From positions 1 through 28,621 of the forward strand of contig DKKL01000046.1 in NCBI GenBank assembly GCA_002455255.1: 28,621 bases of DNA. Reading direction: 5' to 3'. Positions within the stretch are counted from its first letter, which is position 1. Each line of letters starts with the position of its first letter. Shown here in pieces: positions 17,648 to 25,007 of the stretch. The translations under genes and the position numbers were made by a program. Under the pieces are notes generated by a model. That model was not told where the DNA came from. It saw nothing but the letters and a program-made list of their open reading frames with translations, and searched no databases. Source of the DNA: Candidatus Tepidiaquacellales bacterium UBA6667. Its GTDB lineage: Bacteria; Bacteroidota; Ignavibacteria; Tepidaquicellales; Tepidaquicellaceae.

Positions 17648-18637
17648 TTATTTTTTTGCTACTTCAAATTTCTTTACTTGATTTTTTACAGGTTTCACAG
17701 TTCTTAAATATTCATAAATTGCACCTAAATCTTCTTCCGTCATTTTACTGTACATCGTCCATGGCATCACTGTCTGAAACTCCCCCTCTTTCAAAGGAGT
17801 ATTGTGAATCTTTTCTGCATCGATTGATTTAAATCTTGAAATAAAAAATTCCTTACTCCATGTTCCAATTCCTGTTTCATTGTCCGGTGTTAAATTTGCA
17901 GTCCTTAAAATCGTATTTCCCGGTAACATAAATTCCTGTCCGCCTGAAAACATTTTTTCCTTATCAAATTTTCCATCTGTCATCGGTGTATGACAATCAT
18001 TACATACCGCTCCTTTCATTAAATACTCTCCATATTTTACTATATCTGATTTATCCGGCTTCGGCTGTAATTCACTCGGCATTGGAATTGTCCTTACCAA
18101 AAAGTTTAATGGAAAATCAAGCTCCCGCTCAGGAACTTCATTCTCAATCGCTTTCAAACTTCTAACGTAACTTATCACCGATAAAATATCCTCTTTGTCC
18201 ATTGTCCTGTATTCCGTATATGGCATTAAAGGAAATAATGGTCTGCCATCTTTGCTAACTCCTTCTGTTATCGCTCTGAAAATTTCTCCATCTGTCCAAT
18301 TTCCTAATTTCGCAGGTGTTATGTTTGGTGCATATATCGTTTCCGGAAATCCCGGCATCTCTTCACCGGAAAATTTCATTCCGCCTTTTCCTTCTGTTCC
18401 GGGTATTACGGGTCCTGAAAATTTTGTGAAGTCTCTCTCTGAATGACAATCTACACATGCCATAACGGCATTAAATAAATATTTACCCCTCTCCAATCTC
18501 TCAGGTCTCAGCTCCACATTTATATCCGGTGCTGCCTCTACTTTAGGAAATATTGTGTAAAGATATATAAACAAACCGGTCACGCCAACGAATATTAAAA
18601 TTATTGTTACAAGTAAAATTTTCTTAAATAGTTTCAT
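17648..18637 (-). CDS. Membrane-anchored diheme cytochrome c (dehydrogenase-type electron acceptor)
   Basis: 329 residues. One N-terminal membrane helix (residues about 7-29, LLVTIILIFVGVTGLFIYLY) anchors two tandem cytochrome c domains facing the periplasm. Heme-binding motifs are CVDCH (61-65) and CNDCH (212-216). The likely Met axial ligands lie in PLFPLMPYTEY and TVMPWTMYSKM. The segment APNITPAKLGNWTDGEIFRA, then DGRPLFPLMPY, is characteristic of cytochrome subunits serving alcohol, aldehyde and sugar dehydrogenases. It could accept electrons from the GMC dehydrogenase at 4446-6068, which lacks an adjacent cytochrome, but the genes are 11 kb apart and that pairing is inference. It is transcribed alone and ends at a strong terminator. 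It has two hemes, where FAD glucose dehydrogenase cytochrome subunits usually have three. Confidence 0.9.
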   Translation of the reverse strand: MKLFKKILLVTIILIFVGVTGLFIYLYTIFPKVEAAPDINVELRPERLERGKYLFNAVMACVDCHSERDFTKFSGPVIPGTEGKGGMKFSGEEMPGFPETIYAPNITPAKLGNWTDGEIFRAITEGVSKDGRPLFPLMPYTEYRTMDKEDILSVISYVRSLKAIENEVPERELDFPLNFLVRTIPMPSELQPKPDKSDIVKYGEYLMKGAVCNDCHTPMTDGKFDKEKMFSGGQEFMLPGNTILRTANLTPDNETGIGTWSKEFFISRFKSIDAEKIHNTPLKEGEFQTVMPWTMYSKMTEEDLGAIYEYLRTVKPVKNQVKKFEVAKK

Positions 18638-18801
18638 TTTTTTGTTTTGAGGAAATTTGTTAATTAAAATTGTTACTTAACTTACGACCTATACCCTCAC
18701 TTCTGTTACAATCTTTGTATGGAAATATAGCCTCTATTGTTATTATGGTTTTATTAAATAACTGTTATAAGTCTAATAAAATCAATATATTAGAATTAAA
18801 T

Positions 18802-20259
18802 ATGTTATCAGCTAATAATAGTTACCTAATTGAAAAACTCTCAGGTCTATCTGTAAAAGAGTTTAATAAACTCGGGGAATTTCTAAACTCACCTTTTCAT
18901 AATAAAAGTGTGAGAATTATTCGTCTGTATAATTTCTTATCGGAGTTATTCCCATTTCCCGATAATTTTTCCGTCTCAAAAAAATCTTTGTTTTCTCATA
19001 TTTATCCCGGAAAACCATTCAGCGATCTTATTCTTAGAAAACTTATTTTTGATTTTAATTCCCTTGTAGATGAATTTATTCAAATTTATTTCGGCAATAA
19101 AAACGAATTCAGAAAAAACAATGAACTTCTCGCATTTTTCAGAATGAGAAAAATGAATAAAAATTATAACCACAGTGTGAAAAAATTTTCTGACCGATTT
19201 GAAAAAGCTGAAATGAAAAACATTGAATTCTATCACGAAAAAAAATTCTTCCACAAAGAAATTTATAATCACAAAACTGATAATCTCGGATTTTCTCTTA
19301 ACGGATATTCCGACATTATTGAAAACTCTCAATATGAGTTTGTTCTAAACTATATTCAAATTTATTACAGTTATGTAAAATTTAAAAATTCTTTTGATAG
19401 AAATGCTTTTCTCAATTTACCTTTCATAAAGGAAGTGATAAATTTTATTCAGAAAAATTTAGATGAAATAAAAATTAATCACCCCATTTTATTTTGTGAA
19501 TTCCTCGCTCTTAAAACTATTCAAGAACCTGATAACAATAAAAATGCAGAAGAAATAAGGATATATCTATATGAAAATGAATTTAAACTTGACGTCTTAA
19601 CTTTGAAATATATGATGCTTGTGCTTTATAATTATTATGTCGGTCGGCTAAATAAAGGTTTTGAAGAATTTCGTAAACCTCTGTTTGATTTAATTAATGA
19701 AATTGACAATAAAAATCTTGCTGAAGGTGTTTATTCTTCTTTTGATTTATTCTTGTTTACAGCAGTTGGTAATGCTATTATTCTTAAGGAATTTGACAAA
19801 GGTGAATATCTTCTCGAGAAATATAAACACCTGCTTCCGGCTTCTCAACGGGACCATATATACAGAATCAATCTCGCCAATATAAAATTTTTTAAAGGTG
19901 ATTCCGATTCTGCTTATTCACTTCTGAATTCTGTTAAATTCAGCAACCCTCTCCACTATCTTTTTGCTAACTCTGTTTTAATTAAAATTTATTTTGAAAA
20001 AGGTTACTGGGATTCTCTCAATGCTCTTATGGAAACTGTTAAAAAATTTCTTCAAAGAAAAAATAATCTTTCTGATTATCACATCAATGTTTATCTGAAT
20101 TTAATTAAATATTTGAATGAATATTTGAAATTTAAAGATGATAGGCAGGGACTTAATGAACTTTATAAAACTCTTTCTGATGAAAAAATCTGTAACTCTA
20201 AAAAATGGTTGCTTGAAATAATTGAAAATAAACTTTCTAAATTAAATTTTCCGGCTTAA
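18802..20259 (+). CDS. Unrecognised alpha-helical protein, second member of the 'NSPF-NK' family
   Basis: 485 residues from the ATG at 18802. The frame stays open upstream, but only to a doubtful ATT at 18670, with an ATG at 18745. The 18802 start is chosen because it aligns the N-terminus with the paralog at 13697: LIEKLSGLSVKEFNKLGEFL, then NSPFHNK, against the same positions there. The protein is predicted all-helical, Lys/Phe/Asn-rich, soluble and without a signal peptide. The C-terminal half has paired helices of TPR-like spacing (NLANIKFFKGDSDSAYSLLN and IKIYFEKGYWDSLNALMETV). No catalytic motif is seen and I cannot name a family. It is divergent from the cytochrome gene and ends 2 bp before the convergent PepSY-TM gene, so the two transcripts probably overlap at their 3' ends. 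Confidence 0.8.
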   Translation: MLSANNSYLIEKLSGLSVKEFNKLGEFLNSPFHNKSVRIIRLYNFLSELFPFPDNFSVSKKSLFSHIYPGKPFSDLILRKLIFDFNSLVDEFIQIYFGNKNEFRKNNELLAFFRMRKMNKNYNHSVKKFSDRFEKAEMKNIEFYHEKKFFHKEIYNHKTDNLGFSLNGYSDIIENSQYEFVLNYIQIYYSYVKFKNSFDRNAFLNLPFIKEVINFIQKNLDEIKINHPILFCEFLALKTIQEPDNNKNAEEIRIYLYENEFKLDVLTLKYMMLVLYNYYVGRLNKGFEEFRKPLFDLINEIDNKNLAEGVYSSFDLFLFTAVGNAIILKEFDKGEYLLEKYKHLLPASQRDHIYRINLANIKFFKGDSDSAYSLLNSVKFSNPLHYLFANSVLIKIYFEKGYWDSLNALMETVKKFLQRKNNLSDYHINVYLNLIKYLNEYLKFKDDRQGLNELYKTLSDEKICNSKKWLLEIIENKLSKLNFPA

Positions 20260-20261
20260 TT

Positions 20262-20834
20262 TTATACACTCTCTGTTTTTAACTTCCTCAATCTTTTTGG
20301 TCCTGCCCAAAGCCAAAATCCGGTTATAGTAAACAATAACAATGCAACTCCCATCACACTCGTATATATTAATTTTATTGTGCCACTCTCAATTCCAAAT
20401 ACTTTATCTAAATATGATGCATCATGTAAATTTTCTATGAAATCTGACCACCGTATTTCTGCGGATAACACCTCTCCGGTAGCCCCATCAACCTGAATTT
20501 CCCAGTAATTATCAGCAAACACTATCTTTGCTATTCCTTTATCCGGTCTAATGTCTAACCGGTCTATTTTATCTGACTCTGTTGCTGAAATATTCTCTCT
20601 GAAAAATTTTATTGAAATACTTTTAACTGAATCAATTGGTAACCATTCGGTTAGTGATTTTGATTTTCCTTTCATCGTTTCCGGTAATATCAGTCCACCT
20701 GTATGTTTTTTCCAACCTAATATTAACCCGGTTATGGCAATGAACATAAAAAATAAAAATAAAATTATTCCCGTTAATCTGTGAACTTTTCTGAAAATCC
20801 TTAATGTCTTTACAGCTTTCTCTTTTTTCTGCAT
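20262..20834 (-). CDS. PepSY-associated transmembrane (PepSY_TM) protein
   Basis: 190 residues. The first membrane helix follows the typical basic start KVHRLTGIILFLFFMFIAIT (about 17-36). A periplasmic PepSY-like domain follows, with DRLDIRPDKGIAKIVFADNY, then WEIQVDGATGEVLS. A second helix, IYTSVMGVALLLFTITGFWLW, precedes the basic end GPKRLRK. The HRLTG start and the GFWLW end are the hallmark of PepSY-associated TM proteins, often linked to iron or flavin reduction at the inner membrane; this short form has only two helices and no oxidoreductase partner beside it. Its ATG abuts the stop of the preceding gene, so translation is probably coupled. It is last in a five-gene run. Confidence 0.85.
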   Translation of the reverse strand: MQKKEKAVKTLRIFRKVHRLTGIILFLFFMFIAITGLILGWKKHTGGLILPETMKGKSKSLTEWLPIDSVKSISIKFFRENISATESDKIDRLDIRPDKGIAKIVFADNYWEIQVDGATGEVLSAEIRWSDFIENLHDASYLDKVFGIESGTIKLIYTSVMGVALLLFTITGFWLWAGPKRLRKLKTESV

Positions 20835-21395
20835 CTAACCTGCCATATCATATGCTGCTTTCATCCATTCAATCACCTTTGAATCTATGTCTTCTGCTTT
20901 TTCAAGTTTAACCCTGTGGCTCACCATTGCATTAAAACTTCCCGATGCTTCAAGTTTTCCTTCAGGTGCTTTCCCTTTTAAATTTATTCCAAGATCTGCT
21001 CTCGTTTTTGTTGTTGGTTGAATTAATGCAAATTGTTTTTTTCTTCTTATACTAACATATGCATTTTTTGGTGATATTTCGATATCTTTTCCTAATTTCA
21101 TAATTTCTTTAACAAGTTTTTCATAAATTGGTTTCAGGTTTTCTTTACCTTTATATTGTTTCTCTACTAAATCCTCAGTTTCCGAAACCGAAACCGCATC
21201 TGTTCCTCTCGTTTTTAATGCAACGAGATTTGCAAACCCGTGTGTGAACTTATGCTCTTCTTTTAAATACTTTACTATCTCACTATGTTTTTCTTTTCCT
21301 GATTTCTTTACTAACGTAATCCAATCTTCAAGTGTTTTACCCGTATTCTTCTTTAGATTTTCAATCATCGTCTGTGTTGCTTTGTCCGTATCCAT
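20835..21395 (-). CDS. DUF4287 / DUF5655 domain protein
   Basis: 186 residues, soluble. Residues about 5-65 (ATQTMIENLKKNTGKTLEDW, then HKFTHGFANLVALK) match the DUF4287 pattern of a helical domain with the conserved G-K-T/S-LE-W and HG.AN.V segments. Residues about 75-185 (YKGKENLKPIYEKLVKEIMK, VSIRRKKQFALIQP, RADLGINLKG, HRVKLEKAEDID) match DUF5655, a domain with a conserved basic 'R..KQFA.I.P' strand. The fusion of these two domains is common, but its biochemical function is not known to me. It sits 30 bp after the channel gene and directly abuts the PepSY-TM gene. Confidence 0.85.
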   Translation of the reverse strand: MDTDKATQTMIENLKKNTGKTLEDWITLVKKSGKEKHSEIVKYLKEEHKFTHGFANLVALKTRGTDAVSVSETEDLVEKQYKGKENLKPIYEKLVKEIMKLGKDIEISPKNAYVSIRRKKQFALIQPTTKTRADLGINLKGKAPEGKLEASGSFNAMVSHRVKLEKAEDIDSKVIEWMKAAYDMAG

Positions 21396-21425
21396 ATTTT
21401 TAAATTTAATTTTTCAAATTTAATT

Positions 21426-23324
21426 CTATTCTTCTGATAATACAATTACCTTATCACCTTCTTCAAATTTTACTCTATTACTTTTCTGTGGATTAACTAC
21501 AACTCCATATGCTTTTTCCGGATCTTTCGAATATTTCATTATTCTATAACCTATCGCTGTTTGATTCTTTCTTGCTGCAGATTCCAACAGTGTATTAAAA
21601 TCAGTTTCTACACCTGTTTTTATATATCCTGATACGGGCTTTAGATAAATCTCCGAACCATCCGCATCAAATAAATCATCAAATACTTTCTTTAAACTTT
21701 TGTTCTCGGTTAATTGCGACATTAATAAACTTATTAAGCGGTTACTGATTATAAAATCGTCCGCTTTGGTTATCTCGGCTAATTCTTTGTCCCTTATATC
21801 TAACATTTCACTTACTATGCTGAATTCCTTGCCGGTCTTGTTACTTATATCTCTTAAATGCAATAGTGTCATAAGTGCCTTTGCATCTGCATCGTTTATA
21901 TGGTTTGAATCTGAATCACATAATATTATTATATGATCGTAATTCTCGTTTGTTAATTTTTCTATAACTTCCCTGTTTGTTGTTGTTACATTCTCAAATA
22001 TTAATTCTGAGTTCTTCATTTCTTTCTTCAAGTCATCTACTTCAGTTCTAATATATGTACTGTCTTCTGCTACTTTTATTAACGAACCTTTCGCTAAATA
22101 GTTGTCTAATTCTCTTACAATGTTTGCTCCTAACTTATTCCAGTTGAATAATAATATTTTTTCCTTTTGAGTCTCAACATCCGCAGAGTCTGTAATTAAG
22201 CTATCATCAATATTAACATCTCCGGCATTTAATACTATCGTATCATCATCCTCTGAAATTGCTATCAGTTTATCACCTGCCGAAATTTTTGCGTTCATAT
22301 CAGGATTAATTTTACAACTTCCATCAGCAAACTGTATTCCTATTATCGCAGAATCATTATATTTAAATAAACTTTCTTTATATGTTTTTCCTGTTAACTC
22401 TTTCTCTTCTTTGAAATAAATTTCATCACCTCCGAAATCCAATAACTCTGTATATACTATACTCAATCCTGATTGTCTGCATGTCTGTGCTATTACTCTC
22501 GCTATTAAATCTTCTGAAAATACTAACGATACTTCATCTTTGCCAACTAACTCCGCTATATCTTTATTTTTTATGTCTGATATCTCCGCTGTAATATGAT
22601 ATTTCTCCGGCTTTCTGTTTGGATTATTTGTTAACGCTAATATACATTTTATTACATTAATATCAGGATCATTTTCTGTAGTAGCTAAAATTACTATTGA
22701 TCTCGCATCATTTGGATTCACAATTTCAAGATCTGAATAATCAATCGGGTTTCCTCTCCTGCAGATTATTTTCATATTTTTATTATCTGTTATTGTCGTT
22801 TCTATCTCATCTTCCATCTCAACTTTATCTTTATCTGCCAAAATTACTATCTTCGGCTTGTGTTGATTCTCGTTCGCAATTATTAACTCAGATATAATTG
22901 GAAAAATCTTTTCTGACCAACCAAGTATCAGAATATGACCTGATTCAATAATATGTGACCTTCCTTTTCGTAGTTGATCTACTTTATCAGATATCGCACT
23001 TGACAATACCCCAATTAATGTTGAGACTAAAAATATTCCACCTAATGTTACAAACAACATAACTATTCTAAATCCCCATCCGGTATCTCCTCCCATCGTT
23101 CCCGGATCAAGTGTCCGCATTAGTGAATTCCATGCCGCTTCAATAAAACCGGGTGCGGTCTCGTCTCCTTCTTGTGTCAAACCCAAAATGCTCACAACTG
23201 CCGCAGCTACCACAACCAAAATTATTGAAAGTATTCCTAACCAACCTATTAATGCTATAACCCCTTTTGACATTAAATTATCAAAATGATAACGGATTTT
23301 TTGTGACAATGTAAATTTTTTCAT
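21426..23324 (-). CDS. CASTOR/POLLUX-related ion channel with RCK/TrkA-N domains
   Basis: 632 residues. Membrane helices lie at about 22-48 (VIALIGWLGILSIILVVVAA...) and 85-112 (RIVMLFVTLGGIFLVSTLIG...). Between them is a pore loop, FIEAAWNSLMRTLDPGTMGG, with a DPGT-type filter like that of bacterial relatives of the plant nuclear channels CASTOR and POLLUX. Two cytoplasmic Rossmann-like RCK modules follow, starting at SGHILILGWSEKIFPIISEL (about 128) and EKILLFNWNKLGANIVREL (about 385). TrkA-C-like beta segments near 295-370 and 560-630 complete them. The protein probably conducts cations and is gated by a bound ligand such as Ca2+ or a nucleotide; ion selectivity cannot be read from sequence. 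It lies between the cupin gene (25 bp) and the DUF4287 gene (30 bp). Confidence 0.88.
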   Translation of the reverse strand: MKKFTLSQKIRYHFDNLMSKGVIALIGWLGILSIILVVVAAAVVSILGLTQEGDETAPGFIEAAWNSLMRTLDPGTMGGDTGWGFRIVMLFVTLGGIFLVSTLIGVLSSAISDKVDQLRKGRSHIIESGHILILGWSEKIFPIISELIIANENQHKPKIVILADKDKVEMEDEIETTITDNKNMKIICRRGNPIDYSDLEIVNPNDARSIVILATTENDPDINVIKCILALTNNPNRKPEKYHITAEISDIKNKDIAELVGKDEVSLVFSEDLIARVIAQTCRQSGLSIVYTELLDFGGDEIYFKEEKELTGKTYKESLFKYNDSAIIGIQFADGSCKINPDMNAKISAGDKLIAISEDDDTIVLNAGDVNIDDSLITDSADVETQKEKILLFNWNKLGANIVRELDNYLAKGSLIKVAEDSTYIRTEVDDLKKEMKNSELIFENVTTTNREVIEKLTNENYDHIIILCDSDSNHINDADAKALMTLLHLRDISNKTGKEFSIVSEMLDIRDKELAEITKADDFIISNRLISLLMSQLTENKSLKKVFDDLFDADGSEIYLKPVSGYIKTGVETDFNTLLESAARKNQTAIGYRIMKYSKDPEKAYGVVVNPQKSNRVKFEEGDKVIVLSEE

Positions 23325-23349
23325 ATTTATTTATTGTATTAACAATAGT

Positions 23350-23742
23350 TTATATTGTTTTTAAATTTGTTTTTGTTAGTTTTGAATTTTTCTCGTTTCC
23401 GGTATTTATTGTTGTTTTCGGTTCTATTAATAATAAATGAACTTCCTCTTTTGCTACCGGTTTATGTTCCACTCCCTTTGGTATCACAATAAATTCTCCT
23501 TCGTTTATAGTCAAAATATTTTCAACTGTTTTGCCAAATTTCTCTGTCTTTAAATGCATATCAAATTTTCCTTTAATAACTAAAAACATTTCATCCTCAT
23601 CTTTGTGATGATACCAAATAAATTCTCCTTTTATTTTTGCAAACTTAATGTAGTTCTCATTGAACTCTCCTGCTATATGCGGACTCCAAAACTCTTTTAT
23701 CAATTCAAACTTCTCTTTAATATTTACAACTTTAATTTCCAT
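23350..23742 (-). CDS. Small single-domain cupin protein
   Basis: 130 residues forming one cupin (double-stranded beta-helix) domain. The metal-binding residues are visible in WYHHKDEDEMFLVIKGKFDM (His, His, Glu of motif 1) and GEFIVIPKGVEHKPVA (His of motif 2). A short basic tail with no homology follows. Small cupins of this kind bind a divalent metal and are often isomerases, dioxygenases or sensors; no substrate can be assigned. It begins 12 bp after tag, in the same operon. Confidence 0.88.
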   Translation of the reverse strand: MEIKVVNIKEKFELIKEFWSPHIAGEFNENYIKFAKIKGEFIWYHHKDEDEMFLVIKGKFDMHLKTEKFGKTVENILTINEGEFIVIPKGVEHKPVAKEEVHLLLIEPKTTINTGNEKNSKLTKTNLKTI

Positions 23743-23754
23743 TTTAATATTTCA

Positions 23755-24342
23755 TCATTTTGATATCAAAATTTGTTTATGTCTGTAACAATTGACAAGG
23801 TGATCGTTCACCATTCCTGTTGCCTGCATATGAGCATAGCAAATTGTAGAGCCAACAAATTTAAATCCTCGCTTTATTAAATCTTTACTCATCGCATCTG
23901 ATTCCTTAGTTCTTGCCGGTAACTCTTTTAAGCTCTCAAAATAGTTATGCTTGGTTTTTCCATTCGTAAATTGCCAGATGTATTTATCAAAAGATCCAAA
24001 ATCTTCTTGGGTTTTTAAAAACATTCTTGCATTTGTTACCGCAGCATTTATTTTTAATTTATTCCTTACTATACCTGGATTGTTTAATAGCTGTTCAATC
24101 TTCTTCTCATTATATCGCACTATTTTCTCAGGATTAAATTCATTAAATGCTTTCCTGAAGTTTTCTCTTTTATTTAAAATTGTTAGCCAACTCAATCCCG
24201 CTTGAAAACCCTCAAGAATTAAAAATTCAAACAACTTATTATCATTATGCACCGGAACCCCCCATTCTTTATCATGATATTCCTTGTAAACATCCGTACT
24301 CAAACACCATCCACACCTGCTTTTATCTTTTTTCATACCCAT
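23755..24342 (-). CDS. tag: DNA-3-methyladenine glycosylase I
   Basis: 195 residues, the usual length. It excises 3-methyladenine from alkylated DNA, the first step of base-excision repair. Compared with E. coli Tag the sequence is collinear with an offset of 6. The zinc ligands are Cys10 and His23 at the N-terminus and His and Cys in VNDHLVNC near the C-terminus. Base-recognition residues are Tyr22, Glu44 (in LILEGFQAGLSW) and Trp52. KRGFKFVGSTICYAHMQATG is the conserved C-terminal segment. It is the first gene of a run of five minus-strand genes with gaps of 12, 25, 30 and 0 bp. A parS-like site lies 65 bp upstream of its start. Confidence 0.95.
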   Translation of the reverse strand: MGMKKDKSRCGWCLSTDVYKEYHDKEWGVPVHNDNKLFEFLILEGFQAGLSWLTILNKRENFRKAFNEFNPEKIVRYNEKKIEQLLNNPGIVRNKLKINAAVTNARMFLKTQEDFGSFDKYIWQFTNGKTKHNYFESLKELPARTKESDAMSKDLIKRGFKFVGSTICYAHMQATGMVNDHLVNCYRHKQILISK

Positions 24343-24406
24343 TTAAATACTATTTAAACATATTTATTTTTAATCATTTAAACCATAGTTGTTTTTACCA
24401 TTTTAT

Positions 24407-24422
24407 TGTTTCACATGAAACA
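24407..24422. promoter_or_regulatory. Near-consensus parS (ParB-binding) site
   Basis: TGTTTCACATGAAACA differs from the consensus palindrome TGTTTCACGTGAAACA only at the central G, which becomes A. It lies 65 bp upstream of tag and 583 bp from the perfect site at 24990. Confidence 0.75.
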
Positions 24423-24430
24423 ATTTTCCT

Positions 24431-24689
24431 ACTTTTCGTTCTATGTCATTCTGAGCGAAGCGAAGAATCTCAATTACATAAAAATTATAACAAGTCCCCT
24501 TTAGAAGCCTTTCCCAACTTTTCGTTCTATGTCATTCTGAGCGAAGCGAAGAATCTCAATTATATAATAATTAGAACAAGTCCCCCTTCGTAACCTCTCT
24601 CAACTTTTAGTTCTATGTCATTCTGAGCGAAGCGAAGAATCTCAATTTCGTAATAATTAGAACAAGTCCCCCTTTGGAAACCTGTCCCG
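24431..24689. repeat. Tandem array of three 86-bp repeats
   Basis: Copies start at 24431, 24517 and 24603, exactly 86 bp apart. Each opens ACTTTTCGTTCTATGTCATT or nearly so, contains a CATTCTGAGCG...AGAATCTC hairpin element (24445-24471, 24531-24557, 24617-24643) and closes with AACAAGTCCCC plus CTTT or CTTC. The copies differ mainly in the A/T spacer and in the final segment. Copy 3 runs into the CCCG hairpin repeat. Confidence 0.92.
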
Positions 24690-24727
24690 ATTCATCGGTA
24701 GGGGAATTAGGTGTAGGATTAAAAAAA
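24665..24727. repeat. Dispersed repeat with CCCG hairpin, copy 2
   Basis: This is a relative of the element at 17191-17250, sharing CCTGTCCCG, ATTCAT/GTTCAT, CGG and the GGGAATT(T)AGG tail. It forms the end of the third 86-bp copy. Confidence 0.7.
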
Positions 24728-24785
24728 TCCCCTTCATTCATACTCTAAAAATCTCATCATTTGAAAATCATTCCAACCACCCAAC

Positions 24786-24832
24786 AATTCGTGAAATTCC
24801 CCCAATTCGTGCAAATTCGTGGTAAATATTTT
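24786..24832. repeat. 47-bp ATTCGTG repeat, copy 1
   Basis: AATTCGTGAAATTC, then CCCC, then AATTCGTGCAAATTCGTGG, then TAAATATTTT. Copy 2 at 24930 has the same length. Each contains three AATTCGTG units, so the element is itself built from a short repeat. Confidence 0.88.
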
Positions 24833-24850
24833 CCCAACCAAACCTCCTAT

Positions 24851-24884
24851 GTCATACTGAGGGAGCTTGCGACCGAAGTATCCC
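24851..24884. repeat. Divergent CATNCTGAG hairpin element
   Basis: GTCATACTGAGGGA, an insert GCTTGCGACCG, then AAGTATCCC. It has the same outline as the elements of the 86-bp array but carries paired changes in the two arms (ATACT/AGTAT instead of ATTCT/AGAAT). Confidence 0.75.
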
Positions 24885-24929
24885 ATTCAATATTGTAACC
24901 AAACCACCAAACCCTTTTACCTCATCCCA

Positions 24930-24976
24930 AATTCGTGAAATTCGCTCAATTCGTGCAAATTCGTGGTAAATATTTT
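24930..24976. repeat. 47-bp ATTCGTG repeat, copy 2
   Basis: AATTCGTGAAATTCG, CTC, AATTCGTGCAAATTCGTGG, TAAATATTTT. It lies 144 bp from copy 1 and 13 bp before the perfect parS site. Confidence 0.88.
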
Positions 24977-24989
24977 ACAACTCAAACTT

Positions 24990-25005
24990 TGTTTCACGTG
25001 AAACA
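24990..25005. promoter_or_regulatory. Perfect parS (ParB-binding) site
   Basis: TGTTTCACGTGAAACA is a perfect 16-bp palindrome identical to the consensus binding site of chromosomal ParB (Spo0J). It ends 2 bp before the stop codon (25008-25010) of the metallo-hydrolase gene and about 1.5 kb from mnmG. In many bacteria mnmG adjoins rsmG-parA-parB, which supports a real centromere site. Confidence 0.9.
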
Positions 25006-25007
25006 AT

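Larger units (their letters stand above)
24343..25007. other. Non-coding, repeat-rich region bracketed by two parS-like sites
   Basis: No credible gene is found in these 665 bp; the open frames present are made of repeat copies. From left to right it holds a near-consensus parS, a threefold 86-bp tandem repeat, a copy of the CCCG hairpin repeat, two 47-bp ATTCGTG repeats with a degenerate hairpin element between them, and a perfect parS. Confidence 0.85.

Noticed and set aside
18670..18801. N-terminal extension of the second helical-family protein
   Set aside because: It needs a rare ATT start and lacks similarity to the paralog, whose N-terminus aligns with the ATG at 18802.
24180..24593. 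A plus-strand open frame of 137 codons over the tag start and the 86-bp repeats
   Set aside because: It runs antisense through tag and then through repeat copies, has no family features and depends on repeat sequence for its length.
24431..24976. CRISPR array
   Set aside because: Repeat units are 86 or 47 bp with diverged rather than unique spacers, and no cas genes are present.
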